Origin: Pomphorhynchus laevis
Taxonomy: Eukaryota > Acanthocephala > Palaeacanthocephala > Echinorhynchida > Pomphorhynchidae
Reading direction: 5' to 3'
DNA: 64,000 bases
Assembly (NCBI GenBank): GCA_012934845.2
Contig: WNNJ02003615.1
Location: 43,265-107,264 of the forward strand
Shown: positions 10,151-20,201 of the stretch, piece by piece
Numbering within the stretch: position 1 is the first letter of the stretch
How the letters are laid out: each line of letters begins with the position of its first letter
The notes under the pieces: generated by a model
Database searches by the model: none
What the model was told of the DNA's origin: nothing
What the model saw: only the letters and a program-made list of their open reading frames with translations
Program-made: the position numbers and the translations under genes

Positions 10151-11641
10151 AAACTCAATTTGTACAATCTGATGTGTAAGTGCAACGAATATATACGAGC
10201 CCATCACAAAAATATGAGCTTTTAATCTCAAATAAAATGTGTTTTGTTGATCTTGCTCCAGAATTCCAAATTAAAAAAGAATTCCACAAGTTAATTATTT
10301 ATAAGAAGAATAAAACAAAATCAGCGTTTTCAACAAAAACGTTGTAAACGTATTACAAATCGTCCCTTAAATTTTTCTCTAATTATGAATACACATGTAA
10401 GTAGAGAACTTTTGCTTGGCTATTTGTGAAATTACGGTTTATACAGTACAAAATTGGCAGTTGAATTTTAAAGTATTATAAGATGGATATACATGTATAT
10501 TTAGAGTTAAAATATTTACCACATTAACATATAAATCTTTAACTATAATTTTATCTAATGCTTGTATAGTTCTATTGCAATATATCCACTACAATATAAT
10601 CATAAAAGAAAATAATGACTTCTAAAGATTGTATGCATAAAAATTCAAGCACTTATCACCATGGTAGTATCAAAATTCTTATGGAATTTTGGTTCCAAAA
10701 TAAATTCAAAAGAATACCTTTTAAATTAATAAAATCAGCAGGATTTACAAACACTCATTTATTTTTGTATTTCGCTAGCTGCTGCTAACTGCTCAGTACA
10801 AAACTCGACGGTTGTATTAGTTAAGAAAATCTTTATTTATTTATTTCGTACAAAACGTACACGATTTGTTAATTATTACAGTGAACAAATTGTCCGTTTG
10901 TTCTGATAAACTAGAAAAACTTATAAAAATAAATAGGGGTTGTTTATTCTGCTCCAAAATTCTAAATTTAAAAAATTGACCAAATTAGCAGTATCAATTT
11001 AATAATATCATTTCATTCAGCTCAGTAATAATTTTTAGTGAGTAGGTGTGGTGAATCGAATTTCAATACGAAAACACGAAGATGAGTACATATTTTGCCA
11101 TTCTGAAACAAACCGTATTTGACGGTTGACGATATTTGTAAATACCAAAAATAAATACAGATTAAGATGAAATTAAACACTAAAAAAGGCAGTTGAATTA
11201 TAGATCAACCTACATTTAGTGTATTAGCCTGCTTAAATAAGCTAAATTTTAAGCTAGTGTAGAGAACGTGTTTTAAACGATATTCTTGTCAATAGGTGAT
11301 ATTTCGAATTTCAAAAAACAGAGATGTATTATCCCTAAACTCACGCAGACAAGGTACAATCGTAGAGGTATGACTAAATTAAATTCTACTTTTTTACACA
11401 AGTGAAATCGATAATTTGAAATGCATTTCTTTGTATGGTATAATTTTAACGAATCGTGAAGGTAATATTAGATGCGCTGTGAACATAAAGATGTTCTCCC
11501 AAATGACGATGAAATATATCTTAAATTATATCTTAATTACCACTTAACGTGTATAATATATGATAGGAAATTATTTTTTATTGCAACATTGGAATATCTG
11601 TCAGCATTGTTACATCTACTGTAACAATAATATTACAATAG

Positions 11642-11645
<4 letters not shown>
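10151..11645. other. AT-rich intergenic sequence with old dispersed repeats
   Basis: No gene is recognised. 10360-10570 is a diverged relative of 8740-8970. Text near 10245-10290 (cttgctccagaattccaaatt) recurs in altered form near 10945. An interval around 11040-11250 shares blocks such as taccaaaaataaata and cagttgaatta with 15240-15320. These look like fragments of one or more unidentified repeats. Confidence 0.35.

Positions 11646-11713
<68 letters not shown>
11646..11713. repeat. (TA)n microsatellite
   Basis: About 34 uninterrupted TA dinucleotides, directly abutting the first unit of the 380-bp array. Confidence 0.97.
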
Positions 11714-11718
<5 letters not shown>

Positions 11719-12014
11719 AGAAGTGACATGGTGACTGAAAGTCGTGAATCGAAGTCCAGTCTATCAAGCAACACCATTTAGTATAAATGCCGTATTTCGT
11801 AAGAAATCCTGGACCGTTGTTTACTCAGCACATATGTGCACTACTATTATACATGCCGTATCCATTAAGGATCCAACGAGTGCAACGACAATTCAACAAC
11901 AACCTCTGCCTAGTGCTTAAGGATGGTCCGCACAGCAATTCGATCTGGTTAAGAGCGTAAGCCTCAGTCAATTAAGCAAAGTGTCGGAAACGCCTTTATT
12001 CACAATGTCACACA

Positions 12015-12102
12015 GGCAACCGAAACGACCAGTGTGTACCTCATTCTACTGATGAGTGTTGCCGGGTACTCATCATTTTGATGCTGAAGTGGTCGTCTAG
12101 AA
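12015..12102 (+). ncRNA. Permuted hammerhead ribozyme strands, unit 1
   Basis: Same three strands as at 12395-12482, exactly 380 bp upstream: ggcaacCGAAAcgacca, ttctaCTGATGAgtgttgcc and tggtcgtCtagaa. No base differs from unit 2 in these strands. Strand 2 here (12044-12063) could pair with strand 1 and strand 3 of the next unit to give the normal nested hammerhead topology. See the entry for 12395-12482. Confidence 0.65.
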
Positions 12103-12394
12103 GTGACATGGTGATTGAAAGTCGTGAATCGAAGTCCAGTCTATCAAGCAACACCATTTAGTATAAATGCCGTATTTCGTAAGAAATCCTGGACCGTTGT
12201 TTACTCAGCACATCCGTGCACTACTGTTATACCTGCCGCATCCATTTAGGATCCAACGAGTGCAGCGACAATTCAGCAACAATCTCTGCCTAGTGTTTAA
12301 GGATGGTCCGCACAGCAATTCGATCTGGTAAAGAGCATAAGCCTCAGACAATTAAGCAAAGTGTCGGAAACGCCTTTATTCACAATGTCACACA

Positions 12395-12482
12395 GGCAAC
12401 CGAAACGACCAGTGTGTACCTCATTCTACTGATGAGTGTTGCCGGGTACTCATCATTTCGATGCTGAAGTGGTCGTCTAGAA
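12395..12482 (+). ncRNA. Permuted hammerhead ribozyme strands, unit 2
   Basis: Strand 1 (12395-12411) carries GGCAAC, C11.1, GAA (12-14) and ACGACCA. Strand 2 (12424-12443) carries UUCUA, the CUGAUGA core (12429-12435), G10.1, a bulged U and GUUGCC. Strand 3 (12470-12482) carries UGGUCGU, C17 and UAGAA. Helix I is UUCUA/UAGAA (5 bp). Helix II is G10.1-C11.1 plus GUUGCC/GGCAAC. Helix III is ACGACCA/UGGUCGU (7 bp, closed by A15.1-U16.1). Every conserved core position is present and the cut would follow C12477. The order 1-2-3 is not that of a normal hammerhead (2-1-3), so a nested fold needs strand 2 from the upstream unit, or strand 2 from the downstream one. Within one unit the fold would be a pseudoknot. 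Activity is untested. Confidence 0.65.
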
Positions 12483-12613
12483 GTGACATGGTGACTGAAA
12501 GTCGTGAATCGAAGTCCAGTCTATCAAGCAACACCATTTAGTATAAATGCCGTATTTCGTAAGAAATCCTGGACCGTTGTTTACTCAGCACATCCGTGCA
12601 CTACTGTTATATA

Positions 12614-12812
12614 TATACTCATTAAAGCCAAACGCGAGAGAAAACAGACAAAACGGTAACACGTACTGTTTCGTCATCACAATAACTCATTAGTGTCAGA
12701 TCCCTCCCATTGATGAATGCATATGAGGACTGGCAGACGGCAGAAATGTGATGAGAAAACTGTACGTGTTACCATTTTGTGTTTTCTTTCGCATTTGGCC
12801 TGAATGAGTATA
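12614..12812. mobile_element. Fold-back element related to the small hammerhead repeat
   Basis: Two inverted arms of about 65 nt (12614-12680 and 12748-12812) start and end with tatactcatt and aatgagtata, and share text such as ggtaacacgtac and gaaaaca. The spacer is about 67 nt. The arms plus spacer contain the blocks of the small hammerhead repeat found at 15.9, 16.2 and 17.4 kb: caaaacg..., tttcgtcatca, ccctccca, gaggac.ggcagacgg. On the minus strand a CUAAUGA...GACGAAAC core is present, with one changed base in CUGAUGA. The TA next to each end may be a target site, which would fit a MITE, but this is not certain. Confidence 0.6.
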
Positions 12813-13242
12813 GCAAAATGATTCACGCGGAATGATCACACTCTCTTGAGAAATATTATTATAATATTATAAACATAATATTATTACAATATTGTAATAA
12901 CAAGTACGAAGAAAGTACGAAGCAAATATGAGAAAAGGATACGAGAAGTTGATCACAGTTCCTTCTGCCCGCTGGTGTTTGCGTCAACGGGTGGTGCAGT
13001 CAGAGCAGCAAACGCAACTCTACGTGTGTTCACGACAAAGATCAGCGAGAAACACCTGTCTGAATTTTCCAGTGTAATAACGTGGCTCGCATGAAGATTG
13101 AAATTTATCTTGCCAGGTCCATATAATAATGGTTCCGAGCACCGCGTTTCTGACTCAATGCACCGCTACATTCGGTCTTATACATTGAAATGCAAATAGC
13201 ACAATGATCTATTTTCTGTATAATATATTGTAAATCAAATTA
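12813..13242. other. Unrecognised sequence
   Basis: No gene or repeat is identified. The piece 12940-13200 is less AT-rich than its surroundings (for example cgtcaacgggtggtgcagtc) and may be an old element fragment. Confidence 0.3.
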
Positions 13243-14181
13243 ATATATTAAAATTATTAATATTGGACCCATTTGCGGGTAACGACTTAATAAATGTGTA
13301 ATAAAATACAGGCTTATATATATTATAATAACAATATTATTGTTATTGCATAATCGTCATTATTACATTATCAAAATATTTATATACAGTTTCTTCTGAT
13401 AAATGAGAACTATATGTACATTTTCCGCTTGTCTTTGACATTCCTTTCTTTGAAATTATGTATTCATCATCTAACTAATTGTAACAGATTAAACGAATTT
13501 TTATTCGCATTTCGCTAAAGACTTTTTGTGGTATCTTCAGAACTTAAGAAGTTTTTCTAGTCACGACAACTGCATTTTCACAATATAGAAATATTTTTTA
13601 ATAAAAATTCTCTGTAATTACATTGTTTAATATCGTTTTAGTAAAAGAAGTGCCTTCACTGTTTTCTTTTAGAGCATTTAGTATTGCAATAATTTGTTTT
13701 ACAGAGAATTATCTTCGGCTAAGAGCCGAAACTTCATGCACCCTGTTATGTATTATTTCCATATCAAAGACTTTCTGTTAAATGTACGAAACTTTAGATG
13801 CCTGTTGATAGAATATATTTCACGTTATAACAACGCTTTCCGAACGGGATCATTTGCAACTGCGAGTATCCTTTGGAACCCTTAGTAATTTTCTATATAT
13901 GTAGTTGTTTAATCTGATTTTTTTTTAATTCCATCGTATAAATCCTATGTTTGAACTCAATGCCAATAAATGTCACTCTAAGTTTTAGAAATATAATCAC
14001 ATCATTTGCTTCGAGTTGACATTTTTTGTTGATTTTTTGAACAATAAATGACTAATATTGCAATGTGTCTCTCTTACATGTTAAAATGCCTTATGTTCAT
14101 TGATAGTCGTTACTAAATGCGTTATGTTCATTGGTAAGTCGTTACCCGCAAATGGGTCCAATATTAATAATTTTAATATAT
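13243..14181. mobile_element. 939-bp interval bounded by perfect 47-bp inverted repeats
   Basis: Positions 13243-13289 and 14135-14181 are exact reverse complements over 47 nt, both including the motif gttacccgcaaatgggtcca (or its complement). Similarity of the flanks may extend the arms outward by another 25 nt in weaker form. The interior has no recognisable transposase: one short open stretch (13694-13885) resembles nothing I know. Just inside the right arm the text ttatgttcattg(a/g)ta is present twice, about 35 bp apart. A non-autonomous DNA transposon is the simplest reading; two inverted copies of a smaller repeat would be the alternative. Confidence 0.55.
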
Positions 14182-14261
14182 GAATGTGATTTAATAAATG
14201 TGATTTCAGTTTAAAATTTGAACTACACACGGCATTTTTAATACGGCGTAAAAATCCATCA

Positions 14262-14387
14262 GTGTACACTATTTACTAATATATCTTAATATATATATTA
14301 ATATATATACGAAATATGATTATTGGTCTCGAATAATAATAGTAGCTTATAAATTGATTTTATTTTATACTTACTATATATATCCGA
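14262..14387 (+). repeat. Dispersed segment shared with 20094-20200, left of a family A piece
   Basis: Both copies read cagtgtacactattt, then gattattggtctcgaataat, then agcttataaattgatttta, and run at the same base into the family A LINE text atccgaccgttcctttcgcg. The two loci are thus copies of one chimeric unit. Confidence 0.75.
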
Positions 14388-14505
14388 CCGTTCCTTTCGC
14401 GTCTGTTCTAATTCATCATCCTTCCATTCCATCCCTATTTTTTACGGGGTCCCACAAGGTTCAGTCCTAGGACCCCTGATTTTCTCTCTTCTACTTATAG
14501 TAATC
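14388..14505 (+). mobile_element. LINE family A internal fragment (copy A3)
   Basis: About 118 bp of the RT region from the YLSDRSF stretch to the GVPQGSVLGPL stretch. It starts at exactly the same base as copy A4 and is cut off after ctctcttctacttatag, followed by a small local duplication (agtaatctat twice). Confidence 0.8.
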
Positions 14506-15895
14506 TATAGTAATCTATTTCAATCAATTTCAGATTTCCAATGACATTTTTTATAGAATTGATTGATTAAAAACGTCTTTTAATATATTTTACATTATAT
14601 CATTATATGTATTATTTATTCTTATACTATATATTTTTAGTAAGCAAATATCGCCAATTCGACTTTATTAGAAGTCGAATTGGATCAATAGTTTTACATA
14701 TTCTTCGTTTGTACCACTATTTAATACCAAACATTTAACATTTAAATGTACAGTAAATTTAAATATTTTAAACTCGGATAGTTTTTAAGGAAAAACAAAA
14801 TACTGGAAAATTTACAAATTAACTTTAAGTTGATTTATAAATCAACTCAGATTGAGATATTTCTTTAGAGGAAATACATTATGTTTTAATATTTTTCTAG
14901 ACAACAGGAAAATCGTTAACTAAATCACAAACACATTTTTAGTGCTGAGTAGAGAAGACACTCAAAAAATATAATATCCGCATTAGCCATGAAGTGCATT
15001 ATCACAGATTAATAATGATAATAATGTGTATTTTCCAATATGCTTTGTTGACTGGAGGAAAAAACAAAGTAGGAAAAACTATCACACAGCATTTTCGTAT
15101 GCAAATTTTTATCTTAATTATATAATGTAAAATATGCGAATTATATCAATCTATTTCTAAAAATGTTCAGGCTACAAAATTACAATTACAATAATTTAAA
15201 ATGTGTGAAATCCAGTGTAGCACATTCATAAGTATCAATCAATCAAAAAATACCAAAATAAATACGCTGACATTATTAAAAGAATCTGGACGTTCAATTA
15301 TATAACTGCAAAATTGTTAACATTTTTCGTCTGTTGCACATCATTTGTAATTAATTCAAAATTAGATATCATCATTAGTGTCAGATAACAATAACAGTTC
15401 CTACAAACTAATTGATTTAAGAAAATGTTTTTAATGCGCTTGAGAACCACCATATAAAAAAACTAATATTACAAAGATTTGAAGGATTTTTGAAGGAGTA
15501 AGTAAATGTTTACGAACCAAAATACTTTAGATATTTAGATATACGATGTCACCCCCTTTTTTAGTAATTGACATATTACAACATCATTCAAAATAGTATT
15601 CATGTAGTAAAAATTCAGCAGTGAAAGAATTTCAGACGATTTGCTAACTTAGCGAGTAAAATAAATCATTGTGTATATTTTTTCATAAGTTATTGGCCTT
15701 ATTTGTACAATAAAAATATAATGATTCTAAGATTTGACGGGTTAATGAATAAGAGTTTCGTTTTAATGTATGTTTGACCCAATCTAAACATGATTTGGAC
15801 ATAGCATTTAAAGTTCAAATATTGGAATTAGAAAATTATTGTGTAAGCAGACTCCATTGTAAATTAACAGAACAAACAAGTTTCTATTTGTATAA
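14506..15895. other. AT-rich sequence, nothing recognised
   Basis: No open frame of note, no inverted ends and no LINE text were found. A patch near 15200-15320 shares short blocks with 11040-11250, possibly an old repeat. Confidence 0.35.
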
Positions 15896-15898
15896 TGT

Positions 15899-16036
15899 GG
15901 CAGTCACGAAATAATTGACAAAACGATATCAGGTACTGTGTCGTCATTATTTTGACTCATCAGCGCCAGCTACCTCCAACTACTGGATGCAGAGGAGGAC
16001 CGGCAGACGGTACGAGTATGTTAAAACATACATAGA
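15899..16036 (-). repeat. Small hammerhead repeat, copy 1
   Basis: About 138 bp from ggcagtcacgaa to a gtatgttaaaacatac hairpin, alike in order and text to copies at 16206 and 17353. On the minus strand the core reads CUGAUGA, GUC-AAAAUAAU-GAC (helix II with loop), then GACA in place of GAAA. That change should stop cleavage. Confidence 0.65.
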
Positions 16037-16205
16037 GCTAGAAAATTTCTAGCAAACTAGGTATTTATTACATGCTTAACCAAACGGTTCATTAGCTAAG
16101 AGCACTGGCAATGTCAACGCATTCTCTCTATTTATCAGCCAACTTATCTGTATTTTAAGAGAAAATTAGAGATTTCCGTGGGCATCTTTTCTGTTTGTAT
16201 GATCT

Positions 16206-16345
16206 GGCAGCCACGAAAGAATCAACAAAACGATACCAGGGATCGTTTCGTCATTATTTTGACTCATCAATGCTAGCTACCTCCCACTACTGGATGCAGA
16301 GGAGGACCGGCAGATGACACGAGTATGTGAAAACATACTCGTGCT
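16206..16345 (-). repeat. Small hammerhead repeat, copy 2
   Basis: From ggcagccacgaaag to the hairpin gtatgtgaaaacatac. On the minus strand: UUGAUGA (first core base changed from C), helix II GUC/GAC, GAAA, then helix III ACGAU/AUCGU around a 7-nt loop, then GUU as the likely cleavage triplet. Strand order is the normal one (2-1-3). Helix I is weak. The shared text ctcccactactggatgcaga follows in the plus sense. Confidence 0.65.
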
Positions 16346-16379
16346 CGAGAAGATACTCGAGTTCGTGCTCAAAACATAC

Positions 16380-16575
16380 TCGAGAAAAGTACAATATTTA
16401 TTTTGTTTTCAAATTTTCAACCACTACTGCGGTCATAACAAGGAAAACTGTATGTTTCTTCCAGATCTGCTTGTGCTTTATATGTTTGTTGTAACGTGTG
16501 AAATGACGTTTTCCTGATGATGACCTCAGTAGTGGTTGAAAATTTGAAAACAAAATAAATATTAGACTTTTCTCG
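16380..16575. mobile_element. Fold-back element with arms of about 69 bp
   Basis: Positions 16380-16448 and 16508-16575 are inverted copies with a few differences; both hold tcaaattttcaaccactact and a tttattttgtttt block. The 59-bp spacer has no recognised content. It lies 35 bp from the small hammerhead repeat copy 2, but the arms share no text with it beyond cgagaaaag. A MITE or a simple inverted duplication would both fit. Confidence 0.65.
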
Positions 16576-17079
16576 ATGTTTCTGCTGATTAAAAAAAATT
16601 AAAACACCGAAAATTACGACCGAATTTTCGAATTTCAATTGTGTACCCGCATCAATCAAATAGAAATAATTGCAACAAAATTCACTTTGTTGTATGACAT
16701 CTTATGATTTTGAAGATTTTTTTTGTTTATAAACAGATAATAATAAAATTTTAAATTTAAAATCAAAATAAAATCCGGGGAAATGACCTAAATATTTTGA
16801 AAATTTAATGTTTATAAATTAATATTGTAAAACGTTAATTAAAGATATAAAAACTACAATATTACAATTTTATCAATATGCTAACAATCATGGAAGAAAT
16901 CGTTTTTGAAATCCGAAAAATTTGCATTTCAAAATAGTAAGGGCATTAATTTAAACTTAAACGTTTTGTTCGGAGTATGGTTGTTAAAGTGAACAACTAC
17001 TTTAAATAAATTATAAAACATATAATATATTACTCTGAAAGAATTGTAAAATTCTAATTAACAATATGCTTTGTATTAG
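16576..17079. other. AT-rich sequence, nothing recognised
   Basis: No gene, repeat edge or structured element is seen over these 500 bp. Confidence 0.35.
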
Positions 17080-17625
17080 CATAAGATACACCAGATAATC
17101 AAATTTTATCAGAGGAAATACGTCATTAGCATTTATTTGGCACCGCTGTTATGTTGAATTTAGGAATAAGGTGCGAAACCTGATAGCACAGCGGTTCATC
17201 CCGTTGACCTCTATTTTTATTCAAATACATCGTGTACTATTTATTAATCAATCCATGAAATTTACTTTTATTTTAAATTTCAATTTTAAATTTTATCGTT
17301 ATATAAAATTAATTCTATAAAAAGGAATATAATTGTTTGTTATCATCAGTTTGGCAGCCACGAAAGAATCGACAAAACGATAACTAGTTATCGTTTCGTC
17401 ATCGTTTTGATTCATCAGTGTTGGGTACCTCCCACTGCTAGATGCAGAGGAGGATTGTCAGGCGGCACGAGTATGTCAAAACATACTTAGAATTATAAAA
17501 TTATTTATAATTATTTAAAATTGTTTAAAGTTATTAGAGGAAAAACCTGATAACATAGCAGTTCCTCCTGATGATCTCTATAGTATAAAATACATAGACT
17601 CAGTTAGCTGATTTGATTGATTAAA
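17080..17625 (+). repeat. Dispersed repeat, copy 2, interrupted by a small hammerhead repeat
   Basis: Matches 1965-2300: gataatcaaattttat, then tacgtcatta, then gacctctatttttat, then tacatcgtgtactatttatta, and the end cagttagctgatttgatt. It is split by the insertion at about 17350-17489. Just after the insertion a second, short copy of the cctgataacatagcagttcc block occurs at 17545-17590, so part of the repeat is duplicated. Confidence 0.6.
17353..17489 (-). repeat. Small hammerhead repeat, copy 3
   Basis: The best core of the group. On the minus strand: CUGAUGA, helix II AUC/GAC around AAAACGAU (one mismatch at the closing pair), GAAA, helix III ACGAUAAC/GUUAUCGU (8 bp) around a UA loop, then GUU. 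Plus-sense landmarks are ggcagccacgaaagaatcga, gttgggtacctcccac and the end hairpin gtatgtcaaaacatac. It is inserted in the dispersed repeat at 17080-17625. GUU is a permitted but usually slower cleavage triplet, and helix I is imperfect, so activity is doubtful. Confidence 0.65.
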
Positions 17626-18799
17626 TTAAGCTATCTATTTAAGAAATATAATATTGTTTACTTTTAAACGTGTTTTCGTATCATGTAGCCTACGATTTGA
17701 AACAATTATACTATATCCTTCCATTGTAAATTTTATATTTAACAACAAAAAAACGTTACGAAAATAAATCAAATCGGTCATCTGAAACCATTTATTTCGA
17801 AGGGTTACATTTTATACGATAAAGATTTAAGCATGAAAAGGTATAAATTTTAATCGATGCGTACATATATTGGCGGTTGCCAAAGGTTGCTGGGATTCAT
17901 ACTGAATGCTTGTAGATAAAGCTTAATCTTTAAAATACCACAAGTTAAGAGAAGGAAGTTGGACAAATATTTATTCAAGCTTTTGGTGTTTGCCTTCGTC
18001 AGGAATTTATAATATTTTTATGTTGTTTACGATGCATATGTATTATGTGCTTTAAATAACCATACTTATTTCATCATTTTTATTATTTCGTCATTTTCAA
18101 TTATGTTGTCTGCAAATTTCCTGTTTTAGTTCGCACATTATTTCAAAATTATAAAAAACAGTTAATGAATTTTATTTTATCGGCAAAATGTTGCTGGTGA
18201 ACTAAGCATTAATATAATGTTTAATAGACTAATCATATAATTAATTAGTCTACCAAATATAATATCAGCAAAACCGAATATTCAAATATGCTGCATTGTA
18301 ACCAACAAGATCAAAACAACTCTGGTTAGAAATTTAGAGCTTTTCTAAATCAGCTTTTTATTTAACGTATTTAAAAAAATATATAAATCTATTTCTATAT
18401 TAGCCAAAAAAGGAATATATATATATAAAGTTGCCACAAACGATCCTTATCATTTCAAGTGTAAAATCGTGATGATTTACAAGACAGGTGTATGTCTAAT
18501 AGACAATAATACTATTGAGACTACTAGAAAAGACGTTAAGAATAAATTAATGGCAATTTTTATTAGTTAATTAATATATTACTAACTTTTTATTTGTTAA
18601 TTAAAAAGACGTTCAGATTTTCATAAAATAATATCTTAAGTATTCTCCTCCTTCTATGTATAAATAATGTATAGATTATGCTGTAACTTTGAAAGTTGCA
18701 AAATAATGTAGGCATGTAGTAACATTACTATACCGCTATATTTCATCAGAGGGCATATTACCAAATTATATTATCTACAACGAATTATCAGTTTAAAAT
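17626..18799. other. AT-rich sequence, nothing recognised
   Basis: No coding or repeat features could be supported. A small patch near 17640-17700 (cgtgttttcgtatcatgtag) recurs near 19675, suggesting another unnamed dispersed repeat. Confidence 0.35.
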
Positions 18800-19035
18800 G
18801 TTCAGGTGCGCCTTTCGTGCACCTGGGCAATCTCGGGATTAGTCTTCTTCTCAAGAGGAAGTCCCCCGAGCAAAGACTAAGTTTTCTGAAGCTTCTCACG
18901 TCAAGATTACATACCATAGTACGCCCCAATTGGACCCTCATGTGTATTAAAGACCCTGAGCGGTTCAGTCGGAAGACGGCGCGTTAGTGTCTGCTAGTGG
19001 GCTTTGATCCCACCGGAATACTGAAAAACTGACTG
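18800..19035 (+). mobile_element. LINE family B, 3' fragment (copy B2)
   Basis: Matches the last part of the family B ORF2: caggtgcgcctttcgtgcac, then gggattagtcttcttctcaa, then a region equal to VRPDWTL..ERP, then the tcccaccgga block of the untranslated end. About 235 bp, truncated at both sides, frame broken. Confidence 0.8.
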
Positions 19036-20093
19036 AAGAATGCAATGATTACGATAACTTGATGCGGTATTTTCCAGACAATACAAAATTTAATAACAAA
19101 TTTAAAAATCAGGAGAATTGGTTTATCTATTAGTGATTTTTAATTCGATATTTTGCAAGATTTTTAAGTGTTCCAGTTATTTGTATATTTAGAAATTCGT
19201 CAAGAAGAAATGTTTGTATTGGAAAATTTATATTTCGACAGCTACTGCTATCATCATCATTTTGAATTTTGAGGGATAGTTTTGATGAAAATAGGGTTAC
19301 CTTATGGTTTAATCGCAATTATGCATCTCATGTTGCATACTTTTATTCAATTGAATACAATTGCAACGGATGCCAGATCGCTCTAAAACCAAATTAAAGG
19401 CAAGTGGGATTCGAATATATACTTATAAGAGTATATCAATGTAGACGTCTCGAAGCAAGATTACAAAGCATTCGCGTAGAGATAAATGTGTTGCATTACA
19501 TATCACAATTCAGGCACTTTTTAAAAGATTTCGTTTACGTTAATCGTAGGAACCGTAGACATAACTAGCAATGTTCATGCAATATTGTTCGTTATTCCGT
19601 GTTTGGAAGGACACTACTAATGAAGGACAATCAGCTGTCAATTTAAGAAATACAATAATATTTATTTTTGTAAGTATTTTCGTATCATGTAGCTTACGTT
19701 CAAATACTATTATAAAAGACACTTATTTAAAGATTTAGTAACCAATACTTAGGATTACGCTGCATTGAAAACACAAGAACCAGTAGCGAACCAATCTACT
19801 CATAAGAGATGACACTTTTAGTAGACAATATAATGATCGAATTCGCTAGGAACAAAAAATATATAATCAGCAAAATGCTGATTGATATTTTTCACTCCCA
19901 GAACATTATATAATAAATAACTCCATCAAAACCTCAAATGAAAATTTTACGTCAACTACTCCAGTAGACGACAACAACAAATTCAAATAGGATTCGGCCG
20001 AAACGTTGAAATAAAGTGCCATAACCTTTTTGCCAGTTTATATTTAATAAATTTAATATACGAACGCATACGTTAAGTATCCTGACCGTCAGT
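19036..20093. other. AT-rich sequence, nothing recognised
   Basis: No supported feature. Short minus-strand open stretches at 19130-19318 and 19540-19722 show no known domain and are probably chance. Confidence 0.35.
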
Positions 20094-20201
20094 GTACACT
20101 ATTTCATAATATATCTTTATATATACAAAATATGATTATTGGTCTCGAATAATAATAATAGCTTATAAATTGATTTTAATTTATACTTACTATATATATC
20201 C
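20094..20201 (+). repeat. Dispersed segment shared with 14262-14387
   Basis: See the 14262-14387 entry. Same order of blocks (cagtgtacactattt, gattattggtctcgaataat, agcttataaattgatttta) and the same junction into family A text. Confidence 0.75.

Larger units (their letters stand above)
11715..12611 (+). repeat. 380-bp tandem repeat, about 2.35 units, retrozyme-like
   Basis: The text gtctagaagtgacatggtga starts at 11715, 12095 and 12475, giving a period of exactly 380 bp twice. By eye, units 1 and 2 differ at about 15 positions, so they are about 96 percent alike. The third unit stops near 12611, where a fold-back element begins. The unit has no open frame of note. Each complete unit carries all the strands of a hammerhead ribozyme (annotated separately), with a predicted cut inside gtc|tag. 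The array begins at that same gtctag, within 3 nt of the predicted cut. Known animal and plant retrozymes are short non-coding tandem repeats with hammerheads, moved by the machinery of other retroelements. The resemblance is clear, but membership is inference. Confidence 0.85.

Noticed and set aside
13694-13885. 63-codon open frame inside the 47-bp inverted repeats as a possible transposase
   Set aside because: Too short, no DDE/DDD or zinc-binding pattern and no homologous text recognised.
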